Counted from the stretch's first letter, positions 35,707 through 51,989 are shown. The stretch is 64,000 nucleotides of DNA from Glycomyces luteolus (GCF_027622875.1 NZ_JAPZVP010000004.1:62001-126000), one strand, 5' to 3'. Program-made: numbers and translations. The notes: generated from the letters alone by a model not told the origin.

Positions 35707-35733
35707 CAAGCCACTTCTCATCGGGGAAGAAAA

Positions 35734-35768
35734 GGCCCGGGTTGCGCAGATGGGGCGTGACCCGGGCC
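35734..35768 (+). terminator. Terminator between the two acidic paralogs
   Basis: GGCCCGGGT and ACCCGGGCC form a perfect 9-bp stem with a 17-base loop 27 bases after the stop of the first paralog. Confidence 0.6.
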
Positions 35769-35818
35769 GCCCCGTTTCCATTGCGCCATAATGGGAAGCA
35801 CCCCCCGACCAGAATTGA

Positions 35819-36610
35819 ATGGAGCACCCTTTGCGGACATCGCCCGTGCGTATCCCGGCCCTCCTTCTCGCCCTGGTCGACTCGGCTTTCGAGGACCTGT
35901 CCCTCGCCGACCAGCACGAATGGCGCGCGGCCTACGCCGGCGAGGAGTACGCGGACTTCACCCCCTTCGAAGCGGATGACGACGCGACCGGCGACGGCGA
36001 CGACGGCTCGATCGTGATCGACCCCGACCTGCAGGAGGCCGCGGCCCCCGGCGGCTGCCTCCTGGAGATGCTCGAGGCCCTCTACGGCGAGGCCGAGGCC
36101 GTCCCCGCGACCGGCGGGGCGACCGGCACCGTCTGGACCTGGGGGCCGCGGTCCCCGCAGGAAGCGGCCGACTGGAAGGCGATGCGCGAGTCCTACCGCG
36201 CCGCCGTCGTCGAACCGGAGACGGCCTTCCTCGACTGCGTCGCCGACGGCGGCTGGGGCGACTGGGGATTCGACCGCACCGGGAGCCTCCCGGTCGCGGC
36301 CTACTTCAACCAGATCTACTACAGCGGGGAGATCGTCGTGGTCGAGGACGGCCTCGTGGTCGAACCGGAATCGGTGCCCGAGCCGCCCGCTGACCTGCCC
36401 GCCGACCTCGAGAGCCGGAAGGCCTACGAGATCGGCATGGCCCTCGGCTTCATCGACTGCGCCGAGTCCACCGGCTACCGCGAGGCCGCCGAGGCCGCCT
36501 ACCTCCGGGTCCACCTCGACCGGTTCCTCTCCATGGACGAGGAGCTGTACGCCTACCAGGACGACCTGCGCGCGGCCATCGCCGACGCCCAAGCGGCCAT
36601 CGAGGGCTGA
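35819..36610 (+). CDS. Shorter paralog of the acidic lipoprotein, lacking the export signal
   Basis: A 263-residue protein related to residues 152-428 of the preceding gene product. Shared stretches are EWRAAYAGEEYADF against DWYVAYQGEEYAEY, GGCLLEMLEALYGE against GGCQLEMIEALYGE, FLDCVADGGW against FVDCITGRGY, and AYEIGMALGFIDCAESTGY against AYEIQMAVDFSECGEEVGY. It has no signal peptide or lipobox, the long Glu runs are deleted, and no ribosome binding site is seen ahead of the ATG. It may be a decaying tandem duplicate, or its true start lies elsewhere. GTG at 35846 is an alternative. Confidence 0.55.
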   Translation: MEHPLRTSPVRIPALLLALVDSAFEDLSLADQHEWRAAYAGEEYADFTPFEADDDATGDGDDGSIVIDPDLQEAAAPGGCLLEMLEALYGEAEAVPATGGATGTVWTWGPRSPQEAADWKAMRESYRAAVVEPETAFLDCVADGGWGDWGFDRTGSLPVAAYFNQIYYSGEIVVVEDGLVVEPESVPEPPADLPADLESRKAYEIGMALGFIDCAESTGYREAAEAAYLRVHLDRFLSMDEELYAYQDDLRAAIADAQAAIEG

Positions 36611-36904
36611 CGTCGGCAGCCGAGCCCGCGTCACCTTCGCGGCGCCGGCTCGTTGAACAAGGCGAGGCGGTCGGCCCGTTCGCGGGCCCTTCGCCGAAGG
36701 TGTGCGGCCGGGACGCCGCATTGCCGCCGGGCACCGGAACGCGCGAGCGCTCCGGCACCGGCGGCAGGCGACGCAAAGGCGTCCCGCCCGCACCGAACCG
36801 GGCGACCGCCCCAAAGCGGCTCGCCGCGTCGGCTCGGGGCCCTGCGGAGCGGCCGCCCGCCCGCGCCGCATCGGCCGGGCCCGCGCCGGCGGTCCGCCGC
36901 GCGG

Positions 36905-36917
36905 CGCGACACGCCCG
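36905..36917 (+). promoter_or_regulatory. Shared leader element, copy upstream of rpoB
   Basis: CGCGACACGCCCG is identical to the core of the elements before rpsL and rpsJ. Here it is followed by GGGCTCC instead of the A/C-CGCG extension, and it lies about 690 bases before rpoB. Confidence 0.4.
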
Positions 36918-37103
36918 GGCTCCGAAGCTTGTGCGTCCCTTTGCAACGGCCGCCCGCTGCCGTCGCCTCCGGCCTCCGGCATCCGCCCGCGCCCCCGCTG
37001 GGCTGGGCTTCGCCCCTCCTCCGAGCGCCGTCCGCACCCTCCGCGAGCGACGGTTCAGGCGCCGGGGCCGAACGGGCGCATCCGGGCGAATTAGACGCCT
37101 GAC

Positions 37104-37133
37104 TTGACGAACTGTGACTTGATCCTGCAAACT
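37104..37133 (+). promoter_or_regulatory. Candidate distal rpoB promoter
   Basis: TTGACG at 37104-37109 is followed after 18 bases by CAAACT. It lies in a short AT-richer island of the GC-rich gap, about 460 bases before the rpoB start. Confidence 0.4.
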
Positions 37134-37347
37134 AGTTCCTCAAGCGCCACTGCGTGGCGCGCGCAACGTTCGCCCCCGCCGGGCCGCCCCGGCGCCGCGG
37201 ACGGAGCGCAGCGGGCCGCCGCGGGGCGGCTCGAAGGCAGGACGGTCCCAGCGAGCGTGCGAACCGGGACTCGGAGCGATGTACGGAAGGAACTTCGGCA
37301 GCGGGAGAGATTGTCGTCACCCCTTACCCCACCACCCGGTGGGGAAG

Positions 37348-37376
37348 TTGACAGTTGCCGGAGCGTACATTAAGCT
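37348..37376 (+). promoter_or_regulatory. Main rpoB promoter
   Basis: A consensus -35 TTGACA (37348-37353) and -10 TAAGCT (37371-37376) are separated by exactly 17 bases. The untranslated leader to the rpoB TTG would be about 208 bases. Confidence 0.85.
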
Positions 37377-37590
37377 ATTAATTTGCGCTGCCTCCTTCAC
37401 GCCTTCTTGACGCGGTGAGGGTCGTGGACGGTGGGGATTCCAGGCAATCGACCGACGATGGACGCCGACTTACGGCTGCTCCGGCTCGGTCTGATGCCCG
37501 TCTCCGGCTGTCCCCGTCTATCCCGCATCGGTGCGGTGACTGCGGCATGCGCCGGCCGTCGTAACAATCAGGTCCTCGGAAGGACGAATC

Positions 37591-40500
37591 TTGGCAGCTT
37601 CCCGCACTGGCAAGACCAGCTCCAGCAAGAGCAAGCACGCACCTCGCCGTATCTCGTTCGGCAGGATCGAAGAGAAACTCGAAGTCCCGAACCTTCTGGC
37701 GCTCCAGACCGACTCGTTCGACTGGCTCGTCGGCAACGAGGCCTACCGCGCCCGCGTGGGCGAGGACGCGGTGAGCGGCCTCGACGAGATCCTCGAGGAG
37801 ATCAGCCCGATCGAGGACTTCTCGGGCACCATGAGCCTGTCCTTCTCCAACCCTCGCTTCGACGAGGTCAAGGCCCCCATCGAGGAGTGCCGCGAGAAGG
37901 ACCTCACCTACTGCGCCCCGCTGTTCGTCACGGCGGAGTTCATCAACCACACCACCGGCGAGATCAAGAGCCAGACGGTCTTCATGGGCGACTTCCCCAT
38001 GATGACCCCGAAGGGCACCTTCATCATCAACGGCACCGAGCGCGTGGTCGTCTCGCAGCTCGTCCGTTCGCCCGGCGTGTACTTCGACAAGCAGCCCGAC
38101 AAGACCTCCGACCGCGACCTCACCAGCGCCAAGGTCATTCCCGGCCGCGGCGCGTGGCTCGAGTTCGACATCGACAAGCGCGAGACCGTCGGCGTGCGCG
38201 TGGACCGCAAGCGCCGCCAGGCCGTCACCGTCCTGCTGAAGGCGATCGGCTGGGACAACGACCGCATCCGCGAGCGCTTCGGCTGGTCCGAGCTCATGAT
38301 GACGACCTTGGAAAAGGACACCATCAACTCGCAGGACGAGGCCCTGCTCGACATCTACCGCAAGCTCCGTCCGGGCGAGCCGCCGACGAAGGACAACGCG
38401 CAGTCGCTGCTGGAGAACCTGTTCTTCAACAAGAAGCGCTACGACCTCGCGAAGGTCGGCCGCTACAAGGTCAACAAGAAGTTCGGCCTCGACTCGCCGA
38501 TCTCCACGGGCGTGCTCACCGAGGACGACCTGGCCGCGACGATCGAGTTCATGCTGCGCCTGCACTCGGCCGAGCCGGGTTACGGCCCCGACGACATCGA
38601 CCACTTCGGCAACCGCCGCCTGCGCACTGTCGGCGAGCTCATCCAGAACCAGATCCGGGTGGGCCTCTCCCGCATGGAGCGCGTCGTGCGCGAGCGCATG
38701 ACGACCCAGGACGTCGAGGCGATCACGCCGCAGACCCTGATCAACATCCGCCCCGTGGTGGCCGCGATCAAGGAGTTCTTCGGCACCTCGCAGCTGTCGC
38801 AGTTCATGGACCAGGTCAACCCGATCACGGGTCTGACCCACCGCCGCCGCCTCTCGGCGCTCGGCCCGGGCGGTCTCTCGCGAGACCGCGCCGCCATGGA
38901 CGTGCGCGACGTGCACCCGTCGCACTACGGCCGCATGTGCCCGATCGAGACGCCTGAAGGCCCGAACATCGGCCTCATCGGCGCGATGTCGACCTTCGCC
39001 CGCGTCAACCCGTTCGGCTTCATCGAGACGCCTTACCGGAAGGTCGTCGACGGCAAGGTCACCGACGACATCCAGTACCTGACGGCCGACGAAGAGGACC
39101 GCTTCACCATCGCCCAGGCGAACCAGCTGCTGAACGAGGACGGCTCGTTCATCGACGCGCAGGTCCTCGCCCGCGGCCGCGGCGGCGAGGCCGAGCTCCT
39201 GACCGCCGACGAGATCGACTTCATGGACGTCTCGCCGCGCCAGATGACCTCGGTCGCCACCGCGCTGGTGCCGTTCCTCGAGCACGACGACGCGAACCGC
39301 GCCCTCATGGGCGCCAACATGCAGCGCCAGGCCGTGCCGCTCATCAAGACGGACTCGCCGCTGGTGGGCACCGGCATGGAGTACCGCGCCGCGGTCGACG
39401 CCGGCGACGTCGTCGTCGCCGAGGCCGACGGCCTCGTCGAGGACGCCTCCGCCGACTACATCACCATCGCGCAGGACAACGGCATGCGCCGCACCTACCT
39501 GCTGCACAAGTTCCGCCGTTCCAACGCGGGCTCGTGCATCAACCAGGTGCCGCTCGTGACCGAGGGCGAGCGCGTCGAGGCCGGCCAGCCGATCGCCGAC
39601 GGTCCGTCCACGGACAAGGGCGAGATGGCGCTGGGCAAGAACCTGCTCGTCGCCTTCACCACCTGGGAGGGCCAGAACTTCGAGGACGCCATCGTGCTCT
39701 CCTCGCGCCTGGTCGAAGAGGACGTGCTCACCTCGATCCACATCGACGAGCACGAGGTCGACGCCCGCGACACCAAGCTGGGTCCGGAGGAGATCACCCG
39801 CGACATCCCGAACGTCGGCGAGGAGATGCTCTCCGACCTCGACGACCGCGGCATCATCCGCATCGGTGCCGAGGTCGAGGACGGCGACATCCTCGTCGGC
39901 AAGGTCACGCCCAAGGGCGAGACCGAGCTGACCCCGGAGGAGCGGCTGCTGCGCGCGATCTTCGGCGAGAAGGCCCGCGAGGTCCGCGACACGTCCCTGA
40001 AGGTCCCGCACGGCGAGGCCGGCACGGTCATCGGCGTCCGCACCTTCTCGCGCGAGGACGGCGACGAGCTGTCCCCGGGCGTCAACGAGATGGTCCGCGT
40101 CTACATCGCCCAGAAGCGCAAGATCGGCGTCGGCGACAAGCTCGCCGGCCGCCACGGCAACAAGGGCGTCATCTCCAAGGTGGTGCCGCAGGAGGACATG
40201 CCGTTCCTGCCGGACGGCACGCCGATCGACATCCTGCTCAACCCGCTGGGTGTGCCGGGCCGTATGAACATCGGCCAGGTGCTCGAGGTCCACTTGGGCT
40301 GGGCGGCGAAGACGGGCTGGAAGCTCGAGGGCTTCGACGAGGCCTGGCAGCAGGCCCTCAAGGCCATCGGCGCCGACGAGGCCCCGGCCGACTCCAAGGT
40401 GGGCACGCCGGTGTTCGACGGTGCGCACCCGGACGAGGTCCAGGGCGTCCTGGCGAACACGCTCCCCAACCGCGACGGCCAGCGCATGGTCGCCCCGACG

Positions 40501-41022
40501 GGCAAGGCGCAGCTGTTCGACGGCCGCTCGGGCGAGCCGTTCCCGGACCCGATCTCGGTCGGCTACATGTACATCCTGAAGCTGAACCACATGGTCGACG
40601 ACAAGATCCACGCGCGTTCGACCGGTCCGTACTCGATGATCACCCAGCAGCCGCTCGGCGGTAAGGCCCAGTTCGGCGGCCAGCGCTTCGGTGAGATGGA
40701 GTGCTGGGCCATGCAGGCCTACGGCGCCGCTTACGCGCTGCAGGAGCTGCTGACGATCAAGTCCGACGACGTGGTCGGCCGCGTGAAGGTCTACGAGGCC
40801 ATCGTCAAGGGCGAGAATGTGCCCGAGCCGGGCATTCCGGAATCGTTCAAGGTGCTGCTCAAGGAACTCCAGTCGCTCTGCCTCAACGTGGAGGTGCTGT
40901 CCGCCGACGGGCAGGCCATCCAGATGACGGAGAGCGATGACGAGGTCTTCCGCGCGGCCGAGGAGCTGGGGATCGACCTGTCCCACGAAGAGCCCTCGAG
41001 CGTGGACTTCGAGAGCGCCTGA
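37591..41022 (+). CDS. rpoB: RNA polymerase beta subunit
   Basis: A 1143-residue beta subunit of normal actinobacterial length. GGAAGGA precedes a TTG start giving [12 protein letters not shown]. The rifampicin region reads [22 protein letters not shown] around residues 400-421, with Val409 where E. coli has Asn518 and Arg in place of Lys527. [34 protein letters not shown]-type and [15 protein letters not shown] stretches are conserved. It is followed by rpoC after 95 bases. Confidence 0.98.
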   Translation: MAASRTGKTSSSKSKHAPRRISFGRIEEKLEVPNLLALQTDSFDWLVGNEAYRARVGEDAVSGLDEILEEISPIEDFSGTMSLSFSNPRFDEVKAPIEECREKDLTYCAPLFVTAEFINHTTGEIKSQTVFMGDFPMMTPKGTFIINGTERVVVSQLVRSPGVYFDKQPDKTSDRDLTSAKVIPGRGAWLEFDIDKRETVGVRVDRKRRQAVTVLLKAIGWDNDRIRERFGWSELMMTTLEKDTINSQDEALLDIYRKLRPGEPPTKDNAQSLLENLFFNKKRYDLAKVGRYKVNKKFGLDSPISTGVLTEDDLAATIEFMLRLHSAEPGYGPDDIDHFGNRRLRTVGELIQNQIRVGLSRMERVVRERMTTQDVEAITPQTLINIRPVVAAIKEFFGTSQLSQFMDQVNPITGLTHRRRLSALGPGGLSRDRAAMDVRDVHPSHYGRMCPIETPEGPNIGLIGAMSTFARVNPFGFIETPYRKVVDGKVTDDIQYLTADEEDRFTIAQANQLLNEDGSFIDAQVLARGRGGEAELLTADEIDFMDVSPRQMTSVATALVPFLEHDDANRALMGANMQRQAVPLIKTDSPLVGTGMEYRAAVDAGDVVVAEADGLVEDASADYITIAQDNGMRRTYLLHKFRRSNAGSCINQVPLVTEGERVEAGQPIADGPSTDKGEMALGKNLLVAFTTWEGQNFEDAIVLSSRLVEEDVLTSIHIDEHEVDARDTKLGPEEITRDIPNVGEEMLSDLDDRGIIRIGAEVEDGDILVGKVTPKGETELTPEERLLRAIFGEKAREVRDTSLKVPHGEAGTVIGVRTFSREDGDELSPGVNEMVRVYIAQKRKIGVGDKLAGRHGNKGVISKVVPQEDMPFLPDGTPIDILLNPLGVPGRMNIGQVLEVHLGWAAKTGWKLEGFDEAWQQALKAIGADEAPADSKVGTPVFDGAHPDEVQGVLANTLPNRDGQRMVAPTGKAQLFDGRSGEPFPDPISVGYMYILKLNHMVDDKIHARSTGPYSMITQQPLGGKAQFGGQRFGEMECWAMQAYGAAYALQELLTIKSDDVVGRVKVYEAIVKGENVPEPGIPESFKVLLKELQSLCLNVEVLSADGQAIQMTESDDEVFRAAEELGIDLSHEEPSSVDFESA

Positions 41023-41117
41023 CGTCGAGTGAGAGCGGGCGGCATGGAACTGCAAGAGCGGCCCGCTCTCGCCAACGTCTCATCCAATCCTTAAGAACCA
41101 TCAAGGGGAAGAGTTCA

Positions 41118-45005
<3,888 letters not shown>

Positions 45006-45047
45006 AGCGATAACCCGCCGATTCCCGACGGCATGAAGAAACCGGTG

Positions 45048-45197
<150 letters not shown>

Positions 45198-45238
45198 GCG
45201 GTGATGTTCCCCCGTCGGTCGGGACGGGCCAACCGCAA

Positions 45239-45250
45239 TAGGATGGGCGG
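45239..45250 (+). promoter_or_regulatory. -10 element TAGGAT for leaderless membrane protein transcript
   Basis: TAGGAT, six bases (GGGCGG) and then the GTG at 45251. The same AGGATGGGCGGGTG string occurs before the GH3 gene at 59379. Confidence 0.5.
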
Positions 45251-45613
45251 GTGGTTGAGGTGCGGGGGGTTTCCGGGGTTCGGCATCCGGATGATCCGGA
45301 GCCGGTGGAGTCGACGAAGGTCGTGGCGGCGCGGTTGCTCGCGGGCGTCGGGGTCGCCTTGTCGCCCTTTGTGGGCGGTGCGATCCCGGCACTGATCGCC
45401 TTGATGCTGGCGCGCCAGGCCGAGGCCGATATCCGTGCCTCCGAAGGGTTCCTGCTCGGCGCCTCTCGTCTGCCGCTGATCCGGCGGCTCTCCTGGATCG
45501 GCATCGGGATCGCCGCCGCGGTCGTCGTGGCGGCACTGCTCCTCTGGGTCCTCGCGCTCGCCCGCGCGGCGGGTGATGCGAGCTACGGCGGGGGCGTCGC
45601 GGTTTCGCTTTGA
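45251..45613 (+). CDS. Small membrane protein of unknown function
   Basis: A 120-residue protein with two hydrophobic regions: VAARLLAGVGVALSPFVGGA continuing to ALIALMLARQAEADIR, and WIGIGIAAAVVVAALLLWVL. The loop between them is basic (LGASRLPLIRRL). It starts with a GTG without ribosome binding site, consistent with a leaderless mRNA. I do not recognise the family. It sits between rpoC and rpsL, where relatives often carry unrelated small genes. Confidence 0.65.
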   Translation: MVEVRGVSGVRHPDDPEPVESTKVVAARLLAGVGVALSPFVGGAIPALIALMLARQAEADIRASEGFLLGASRLPLIRRLSWIGIGIAAAVVVAALLLWVLALARAAGDASYGGGVAVSL

Positions 45614-45824
45614 CGACTCGGGGAACTGCTGGTGAACAGCGCCTCGCAAGGGGCATCCCGCGCGGGCACGTCCCGCATCGCGAGCTAATATAGGCCACGG
45701 TGTGTCTACCGCACCGAACGAACAGGTCAACCCCAGAGCGCGGCGAGGTCTCCGAGCCGAGCACTGGTATTCGCCCCAAGCTCCGTGACACTGAACACGG
45801 ATGCCTTGCGGGCCGAAAACGGCT

Positions 45825-45853
45825 TTGACCTTGTTCGTTAGGCTAGGTAGGCT
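45825..45853 (+). promoter_or_regulatory. Promoter of the rpsL-rpsG-fusA operon
   Basis: TTGACC (45825-45830) and TAGGCT (45848-45853) are separated by 17 bases. An overlapping TAGGCT copy nine bases earlier has poor spacing. Confidence 0.7.
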
Positions 45854-46124
45854 TCTCCCTTGCGCCTGGACACCGCTTTGAGCGGCATGGTGGCCCTGTC
45901 GACTCCGGCAGCTCGGTCCCCGTGAGAGCCAGGCCAGGTTGCGTGCCTGCAAGATGGCGGGATCTGATTCCGTCGGCTGGCGTCACCGGCACGCATCCTT
46001 CGCACTGGGGGCTTCGTGAACACGGCTGTTTAGCCGGTCCATATGGATTCGTTCGCGAACGCGTCTGAACCTGCACGATGGTCGACCTCGGTCTGCCGCT
46101 GGCGCGGGTTAGGGTCCGGAGAGA

Positions 46125-46143
46125 CGCGACACGCCCGAACGCG
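46125..46143 (+). promoter_or_regulatory. Shared leader element upstream of rpsL
   Basis: CGCGACACGCCCGAACGCG lies 125 bases before rpsL. It differs at one base from the copy before rpsJ (50964-50982). Its core is also found upstream of rpoB. Confidence 0.6.
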
Positions 46144-46267
46144 GGGGACGGGAACCCACGCCATTGAGCTGGGCCGTCATACGGCCAGGCTCGAGCGCGC
46201 GGGTGAACAGGTGACGTCGCATTGTCAGGAATACGCAACCGTCGACTGTTGAGAGGGGTTCGCCTCA

Positions 46268-46639
46268 GTGCCAACCATCCAGCAGCTGGTCCGCAACGGC
46301 CGCAAGGTCAAGACCAGCAAAACCAAGACGCCCGCGCTGAAGGGCAGTCCGCAGGCGCGCGGCGTGTGCACGCGCGTGTACACGACCACGCCCAAGAAGC
46401 CGAACTCGGCCATGCGCAAGGTCGCCCGTGTGCGCCTCATGAACGGCACCGAGGTCACCGCCTACATCCCGGGTGTGGGCCACAACCTCCAGGAGCACTC
46501 CATCGTGCTGGTCCGCGGCGGTCGTGTCCGCGATCTCCCCGGTGTCCGTTACAAGATCATCCGCGGCGCGCTCGACACCCAGGGTGTCCGCGACCGCAAG
46601 CAGGCCCGCAGCCGCTACGGCGCGAAGAAGGAGAAGTAA
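46268..46639 (+). CDS. rpsL: 30S ribosomal protein S12
   Basis: A 123-residue S12 with the usual [21 protein letters not shown] start and [14 protein letters not shown] core. Lys43 is present, but the second decoding loop reads [12 protein letters not shown], so residue 88 is Arg (codon CGC) where most bacteria have Lys. GAGAGGGG precedes a GTG start. S12 sits at the decoding centre and contacts streptomycin. rpsG follows after three bases. Confidence 0.98.
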   Translation: MPTIQQLVRNGRKVKTSKTKTPALKGSPQARGVCTRVYTTTPKKPNSAMRKVARVRLMNGTEVTAYIPGVGHNLQEHSIVLVRGGRVRDLPGVRYKIIRGALDTQGVRDRKQARSRYGAKKEK

Positions 46640-46642
46640 GCC

Positions 46643-47113
46643 ATGCCGCGTAAAGGTCCCGCGCCGCGCCGGCCGCTTACCGCCGACCCGGTCTACAACT
46701 CGGTGCTCGTCACCCAGCTCATCAACAAGGTCCTCAAGGACGGCAAGCGCCGCCTCGCCGAGCGCATCGTCTACGAAGCCCTCGAGAACTGCCGCAAGAA
46801 GGCCGACTCGGACCCCGTGGTCATCCTCAAGCGCGCGCTCGACAACGTCAAGCCGACCCTCGAGGTCCGCTCCCGCCGCGTCGGCGGCGCGACCTACCAG
46901 GTCCCGGTCGACGTGCGCCCGCAGCGCGCCACCACCCTCGGTCTCCGCTGGCTCGTGGGCTACTCCCGCGACCGCCGCGAGAAGAGCATGGTCGAGCGTC
47001 TGACGAACGAGATCCTGGACGCTTCGAACGGCCTCGGTGCAGCGGTCAAGAAGCGCGAGGACACGCACAAGATGGCCGATTCCAACAAGGCATTCGCGCA
47101 CTACCGCTGGTAG
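46643..47113 (+). CDS. rpsG: 30S ribosomal protein S7
   Basis: A 156-residue S7 of normal length ([20 protein letters not shown], then [20 protein letters not shown] and [10 protein letters not shown] at the end). It nucleates the head of the 30S subunit and commonly represses the str operon. AAGGAG lies within the end of rpsL ahead of the ATG. fusA follows 21 bases later. Confidence 0.98.
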   Translation: MPRKGPAPRRPLTADPVYNSVLVTQLINKVLKDGKRRLAERIVYEALENCRKKADSDPVVILKRALDNVKPTLEVRSRRVGGATYQVPVDVRPQRATTLGLRWLVGYSRDRREKSMVERLTNEILDASNGLGAAVKKREDTHKMADSNKAFAHYRW

Positions 47114-47134
47114 TCGCAGAGAGACTGAGAGATC

Positions 47135-49240
<2,106 letters not shown>

Positions 49241-49246
49241 GCGTTT

Positions 49247-49270
49247 CGGGCGCCCAAGCCTGGGCGCCCG
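49247..49270 (+). terminator. Hairpin between fusA and tuf
   Basis: CGGGCGCCCA, loop AGCC, TGGGCGCCCG: a perfect 10-bp stem six bases after the fusA stop. It may terminate or reduce transcription into tuf. Confidence 0.6.
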
Positions 49271-49368
49271 GCGCTGACCACCTGTTGCCAGCAGAGGCGC
49301 TGAGTTCCAAAGCGACGCAATAGGTCAGATAAGTCAAACCAGATTTAACCAGTCCACAGGAGGACGAA

Positions 49369-50562
49369 GTGGCAAAGGCAAAGTTCGAGCGGACCAAGCC
49401 GCACGTCAACATCGGCACGCTGGGTCACGTCGACCACGGCAAGACCACGCTCACCGCGGCGATCACCAAGGTCCTGCACGACAAGTTCCCGGACCTGAAC
49501 CCGTACACGCCGTTCGACGAGATCGACAACGCTCCCGAGGAGCGCCAGCGCGGTATCACGATCTCGATCTCGCACGTCGAGTACCAGACCGAGGCCCGGC
49601 ACTACGCGCACGTCGACTGCCCCGGCCACGCCGACTACATCAAGAACATGATCACCGGTGCCGCCCAGATGGACGGCGCGATCCTGGTCGTGTCCGCCGC
49701 TGACGGCCCCATGCCGCAGACCCGCGAGCACGTCCTGCTCGCCCGCCAGGTCGGCGTTCCTTACGTCGTCGTGGCGCTGAACAAGTCCGACATGGTCGAC
49801 GACGAGGAAATCCTCGAGCTCGTCGAGATGGAGGTCCGCGAGCTGCTGTCCGACCAGGGCTTCCCGGGTGACGACGCTCCCGTCGTTCAGGTCTCCGCGC
49901 TGGGCGCCCTCGAGGGCGAGCAGAAGTGGGTCGACGCCGTGGCCGAGCTCATGCAGGCCGTCGACGACTCGGTCCCGGAGCCGGAGCGCGCGACCGACCT
50001 GCCGTTCCTCATGCCGATCGAGGACGTCTTCACCATCACCGGCCGCGGCACCGTCGTGACCGGTCGTGTGGAGCGCGGTGTGCTCCTCCCCAACGAGGAA
50101 GTCGAGATCGTCGGCATCCGCGAGGGCGCGATCCAGACCAAGGTCACCGCCATCGAGATGTTCCGCAAGACCCTCGACGACGCGCGCGCCGGTGAGAACG
50201 TGGGCCTCCTGCTCCGCGGCACCAAGCGCGAAGAGGTCGAGCGCGGCATGGTCGTCGTCAAGCCGAAGACCACCACGCCGCACACCGACTTCGAGGCCGC
50301 GGTCTACATCCTTTCCAAGGACGAAGGCGGCCGTCACACGCCGTTCTTCAACAACTACCGCCCGCAGTTCTACTTCCGTACCACGGACGTGACCGGCGTC
50401 GTGACCCTCCCCGAGGGCACCGAGATGGTCATGCCGGGTGACAACACCGACATGAAGGTGGAGCTCATCCAGCCCATCGCCATGGACGAGGGTCTGCTCT
50501 TCGCGATCCGCGAGGGTGGCCGCACGGTCGGCTCCGGCCGCGTCACCAAGGTCCTCAAGTAA
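49369..50562 (+). CDS. tuf: Elongation factor Tu
   Basis: A 397-residue EF-Tu. G1 is GHVDHGKTT (residues 19-27), switch II is DCPGHADY, G4 is NKSD. Residues at which kirromycin resistance arises in E. coli look like the sensitive forms (ARQVG, FAIREGG). GGAGGA precedes the GTG start. Given the Doc-like toxin at 19450, EF-Tu is the probable target in the cell; that is inference. Confidence 0.98.
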   Translation: MAKAKFERTKPHVNIGTLGHVDHGKTTLTAAITKVLHDKFPDLNPYTPFDEIDNAPEERQRGITISISHVEYQTEARHYAHVDCPGHADYIKNMITGAAQMDGAILVVSAADGPMPQTREHVLLARQVGVPYVVVALNKSDMVDDEEILELVEMEVRELLSDQGFPGDDAPVVQVSALGALEGEQKWVDAVAELMQAVDDSVPEPERATDLPFLMPIEDVFTITGRGTVVTGRVERGVLLPNEEVEIVGIREGAIQTKVTAIEMFRKTLDDARAGENVGLLLRGTKREEVERGMVVVKPKTTTPHTDFEAAVYILSKDEGGRHTPFFNNYRPQFYFRTTDVTGVVTLPEGTEMVMPGDNTDMKVELIQPIAMDEGLLFAIREGGRTVGSGRVTKVLK

Positions 50563-50570
50563 GACCGCTT

Positions 50571-50633
50571 CCGGGGTGGCCCATCGCCAAGGCGAGGCTT
50601 GCGAGCCTGTCCGAAGCTCTGCGGTCACCCCGG
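50571..50633 (+). terminator. Terminator after tuf
   Basis: CCGGGGTG and CACCCCGG close a large structure with an inner hairpin AGGCT-TGCG-AGCCT (50595-50608). TTTACTT follows the outer stem. Confidence 0.55.
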
Positions 50634-51023
50634 TTTACTTGCGTCTCATACGATGCGCATCGTGACCGGAGGCCTCCTCCGGTCCGGCGTTCGAGGCGCT
50701 GACCAACCGCACACGCGTAACCTGTCCCACTGTTGCCCGACCCCAGCTTGCTGGGCGAATGGGGGAGCAGGCATAATATTCAGGTTGCGTACGCTCCGGC
50801 GTCCCCAGTGCTGTGCACTGCGAAGGACTCCGGTGCTCACGCCCGGCCCGCGGGCCCGAGTAGGCACTTAACCGTGCTGAGAGGGACCGTTTCATGACGG
50901 GCAGGCGGGCGAGCCAAAGGGACAAGCAAGGGGGACAACTGTGCCCCAAGTAAGTCTTAAACTCGCGACACGCCCGACCGCGTGGAGCGGTCTGAACAGC
51001 CAATTTACGTTAGGTTAGGAATC
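50634..51023. other. Leader region of the S10 operon
   Basis: No supported gene. A promoter-like TTGCTG with CATAAT 18 bases later lies within 50740-50780. The shared element is at 50964-50982 and overlaps the hairpin GACCGC-GTGGA-GCGGTC (50976-50992). TTAGGA precedes the rpsJ ATG. Confidence 0.5.
50964..50982 (+). promoter_or_regulatory. Shared leader element upstream of rpsJ
   Basis: CGCGACACGCCCGACCGCG lies 42 bases before rpsJ and runs into a short hairpin. A one-mismatch copy precedes rpsL. Confidence 0.6.
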
Positions 51024-51332
51024 ATGGCGGGACAGAAGATCCGCATCAGGCTGAAAGCCTACGACCACGAGGTCGTGGACTCCTCGGCCCGCAAGATCGT
51101 GGAGACGGTCACCCGTACCGGTGCTGCCATCTCCGGGCCGGTGCCGCTGCCGACTGAGATCAACCGCTTCTGCGTGATCCGGTCGCCGCACAAGTACAAG
51201 GACTCGCGCGAGCACTTCGAGATGCGCACGCACAAGCGCCTCATCGACATTCTCGACCCGACCCCGAAGACGGTCGACTCGTTGATGCGCCTTGACCTCC
51301 CGGCCGGTGTCGACATCGAGATCAAGCTGTAG
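51024..51332 (+). CDS. rpsJ: 30S ribosomal protein S10
   Basis: A 102-residue S10 ([20 protein letters not shown], then [19 protein letters not shown] and [12 protein letters not shown]). It also joins NusG-containing antitermination complexes in other bacteria. The ATG at 51024 has TTAGGA before it; an upstream in-frame start would add 14 unrelated residues. It opens the S10 operon. Confidence 0.98.
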   Translation: MAGQKIRIRLKAYDHEVVDSSARKIVETVTRTGAAISGPVPLPTEINRFCVIRSPHKYKDSREHFEMRTHKRLIDILDPTPKTVDSLMRLDLPAGVDIEIKL

Positions 51333-51339
51333 GGGACCA

Positions 51340-51987
51340 ATGGACAGGCAGATCAAGGGAATCCTGGGCACCAAGCTCGGCATGACCCAGGTTTGGGACG
51401 AGAACGGCCGCGCCGTTCCGGTCACTGTGGTGCAGGCCGGCCCGAACGTGGTCACCCAGGTTCGCAAGCCCGATGTCGACGGCTACGCAGCCGTCCAGCT
51501 GGGCTTCGGCGACATCAAACTCAAGAACGTGACCAAGCCGCTCCAGGGCCACTTCGAGAAGGCCGGTGTCGCTCCGCGACGCCACCTCGTCGAACTGCGC
51601 ACCTCGGACGCCGCCGACTACGACCTCGGCCAGACCGTCGAAGCCACCATCTTCGAATCCGGTCAGCTCGTGGACGTCACCGGCACGACCAAGGGCAAGG
51701 GCTTCGCCGGCGTCATGAAGCGCCACGGCTTCGGCGGTCTCCCCGCCAGCCACGGTGCGCACAAGGTCCACCGCGCCCCCGGTTCGATCGGTGGCTGCGC
51801 CACCCCGGGCCGCGTCTTCAAGGGCATGCGCATGGCCGGCCGGATGGGTCACTCCCGACACACGACGCAGAACCTGCGCATCCAGGCGGTCGACGCCGAG
51901 CGCGGTCTGCTGCTCATCGTGGGCGCCATCCCCGGGCCGAAGAACGGCCTGGTGCTCGTCCGCACGGCAGTCAAGCAGGTGGCATAA
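51340..51987 (+). CDS. rplC: 50S ribosomal protein L3
   Basis: A 215-residue L3. [18 protein letters not shown] at the start and the [17 protein letters not shown] and [23 protein letters not shown] stretches are conserved. The extended loop reaches the peptidyl transferase centre. AGGGG lies just after the rpsJ stop. Confidence 0.98.
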   Translation: MDRQIKGILGTKLGMTQVWDENGRAVPVTVVQAGPNVVTQVRKPDVDGYAAVQLGFGDIKLKNVTKPLQGHFEKAGVAPRRHLVELRTSDAADYDLGQTVEATIFESGQLVDVTGTTKGKGFAGVMKRHGFGGLPASHGAHKVHRAPGSIGGCATPGRVFKGMRMAGRMGHSRHTTQNLRIQAVDAERGLLLIVGAIPGPKNGLVLVRTAVKQVA

Positions 51988-51989
51988 CC

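Larger units (their letters stand above)
36611..37347. other. Long very GC-rich gap upstream of rpoB
   Basis: About 740 bases with no gene I can support; frames here are Arg/Pro/Ala low complexity. It holds a hairpin GGCCCG-TTCG-CGGGCC at 36673-36688, the 13-mer CGCGACACGCCCG at 36905-36917 that also precedes rpsL and rpsJ, a hairpin GCGCCAC-TGC-GTGGCGC at 37144-37160, and CCCCACC-ACCC-GGTGGGG at 37327-37344 just before the rpoB promoter. Confidence 0.5.
45614..46267. other. Gap upstream of rpsL
   Basis: About 650 bases with no supported gene. It contains the rpsL promoter near 45825-45853, the shared leader element at 46125-46143 and GAGAGGGG ahead of rpsL. The transcript leader would be roughly 400 bases. 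Confidence 0.5.

Noticed and set aside
36450-37130. Frames on both strands of the GC-rich gap before rpoB
   Set aside because: They consist of Arg/Ala/Pro low complexity with no start signals and no recognisable domain.
37378-41055. A 1225-codon open frame antisense to rpoB
   Set aside because: High-GC codon bias leaves the opposite strand free of stops. The composition is Val/Leu/Asp/Arg-rich without any domain, and rpoB itself is certain.
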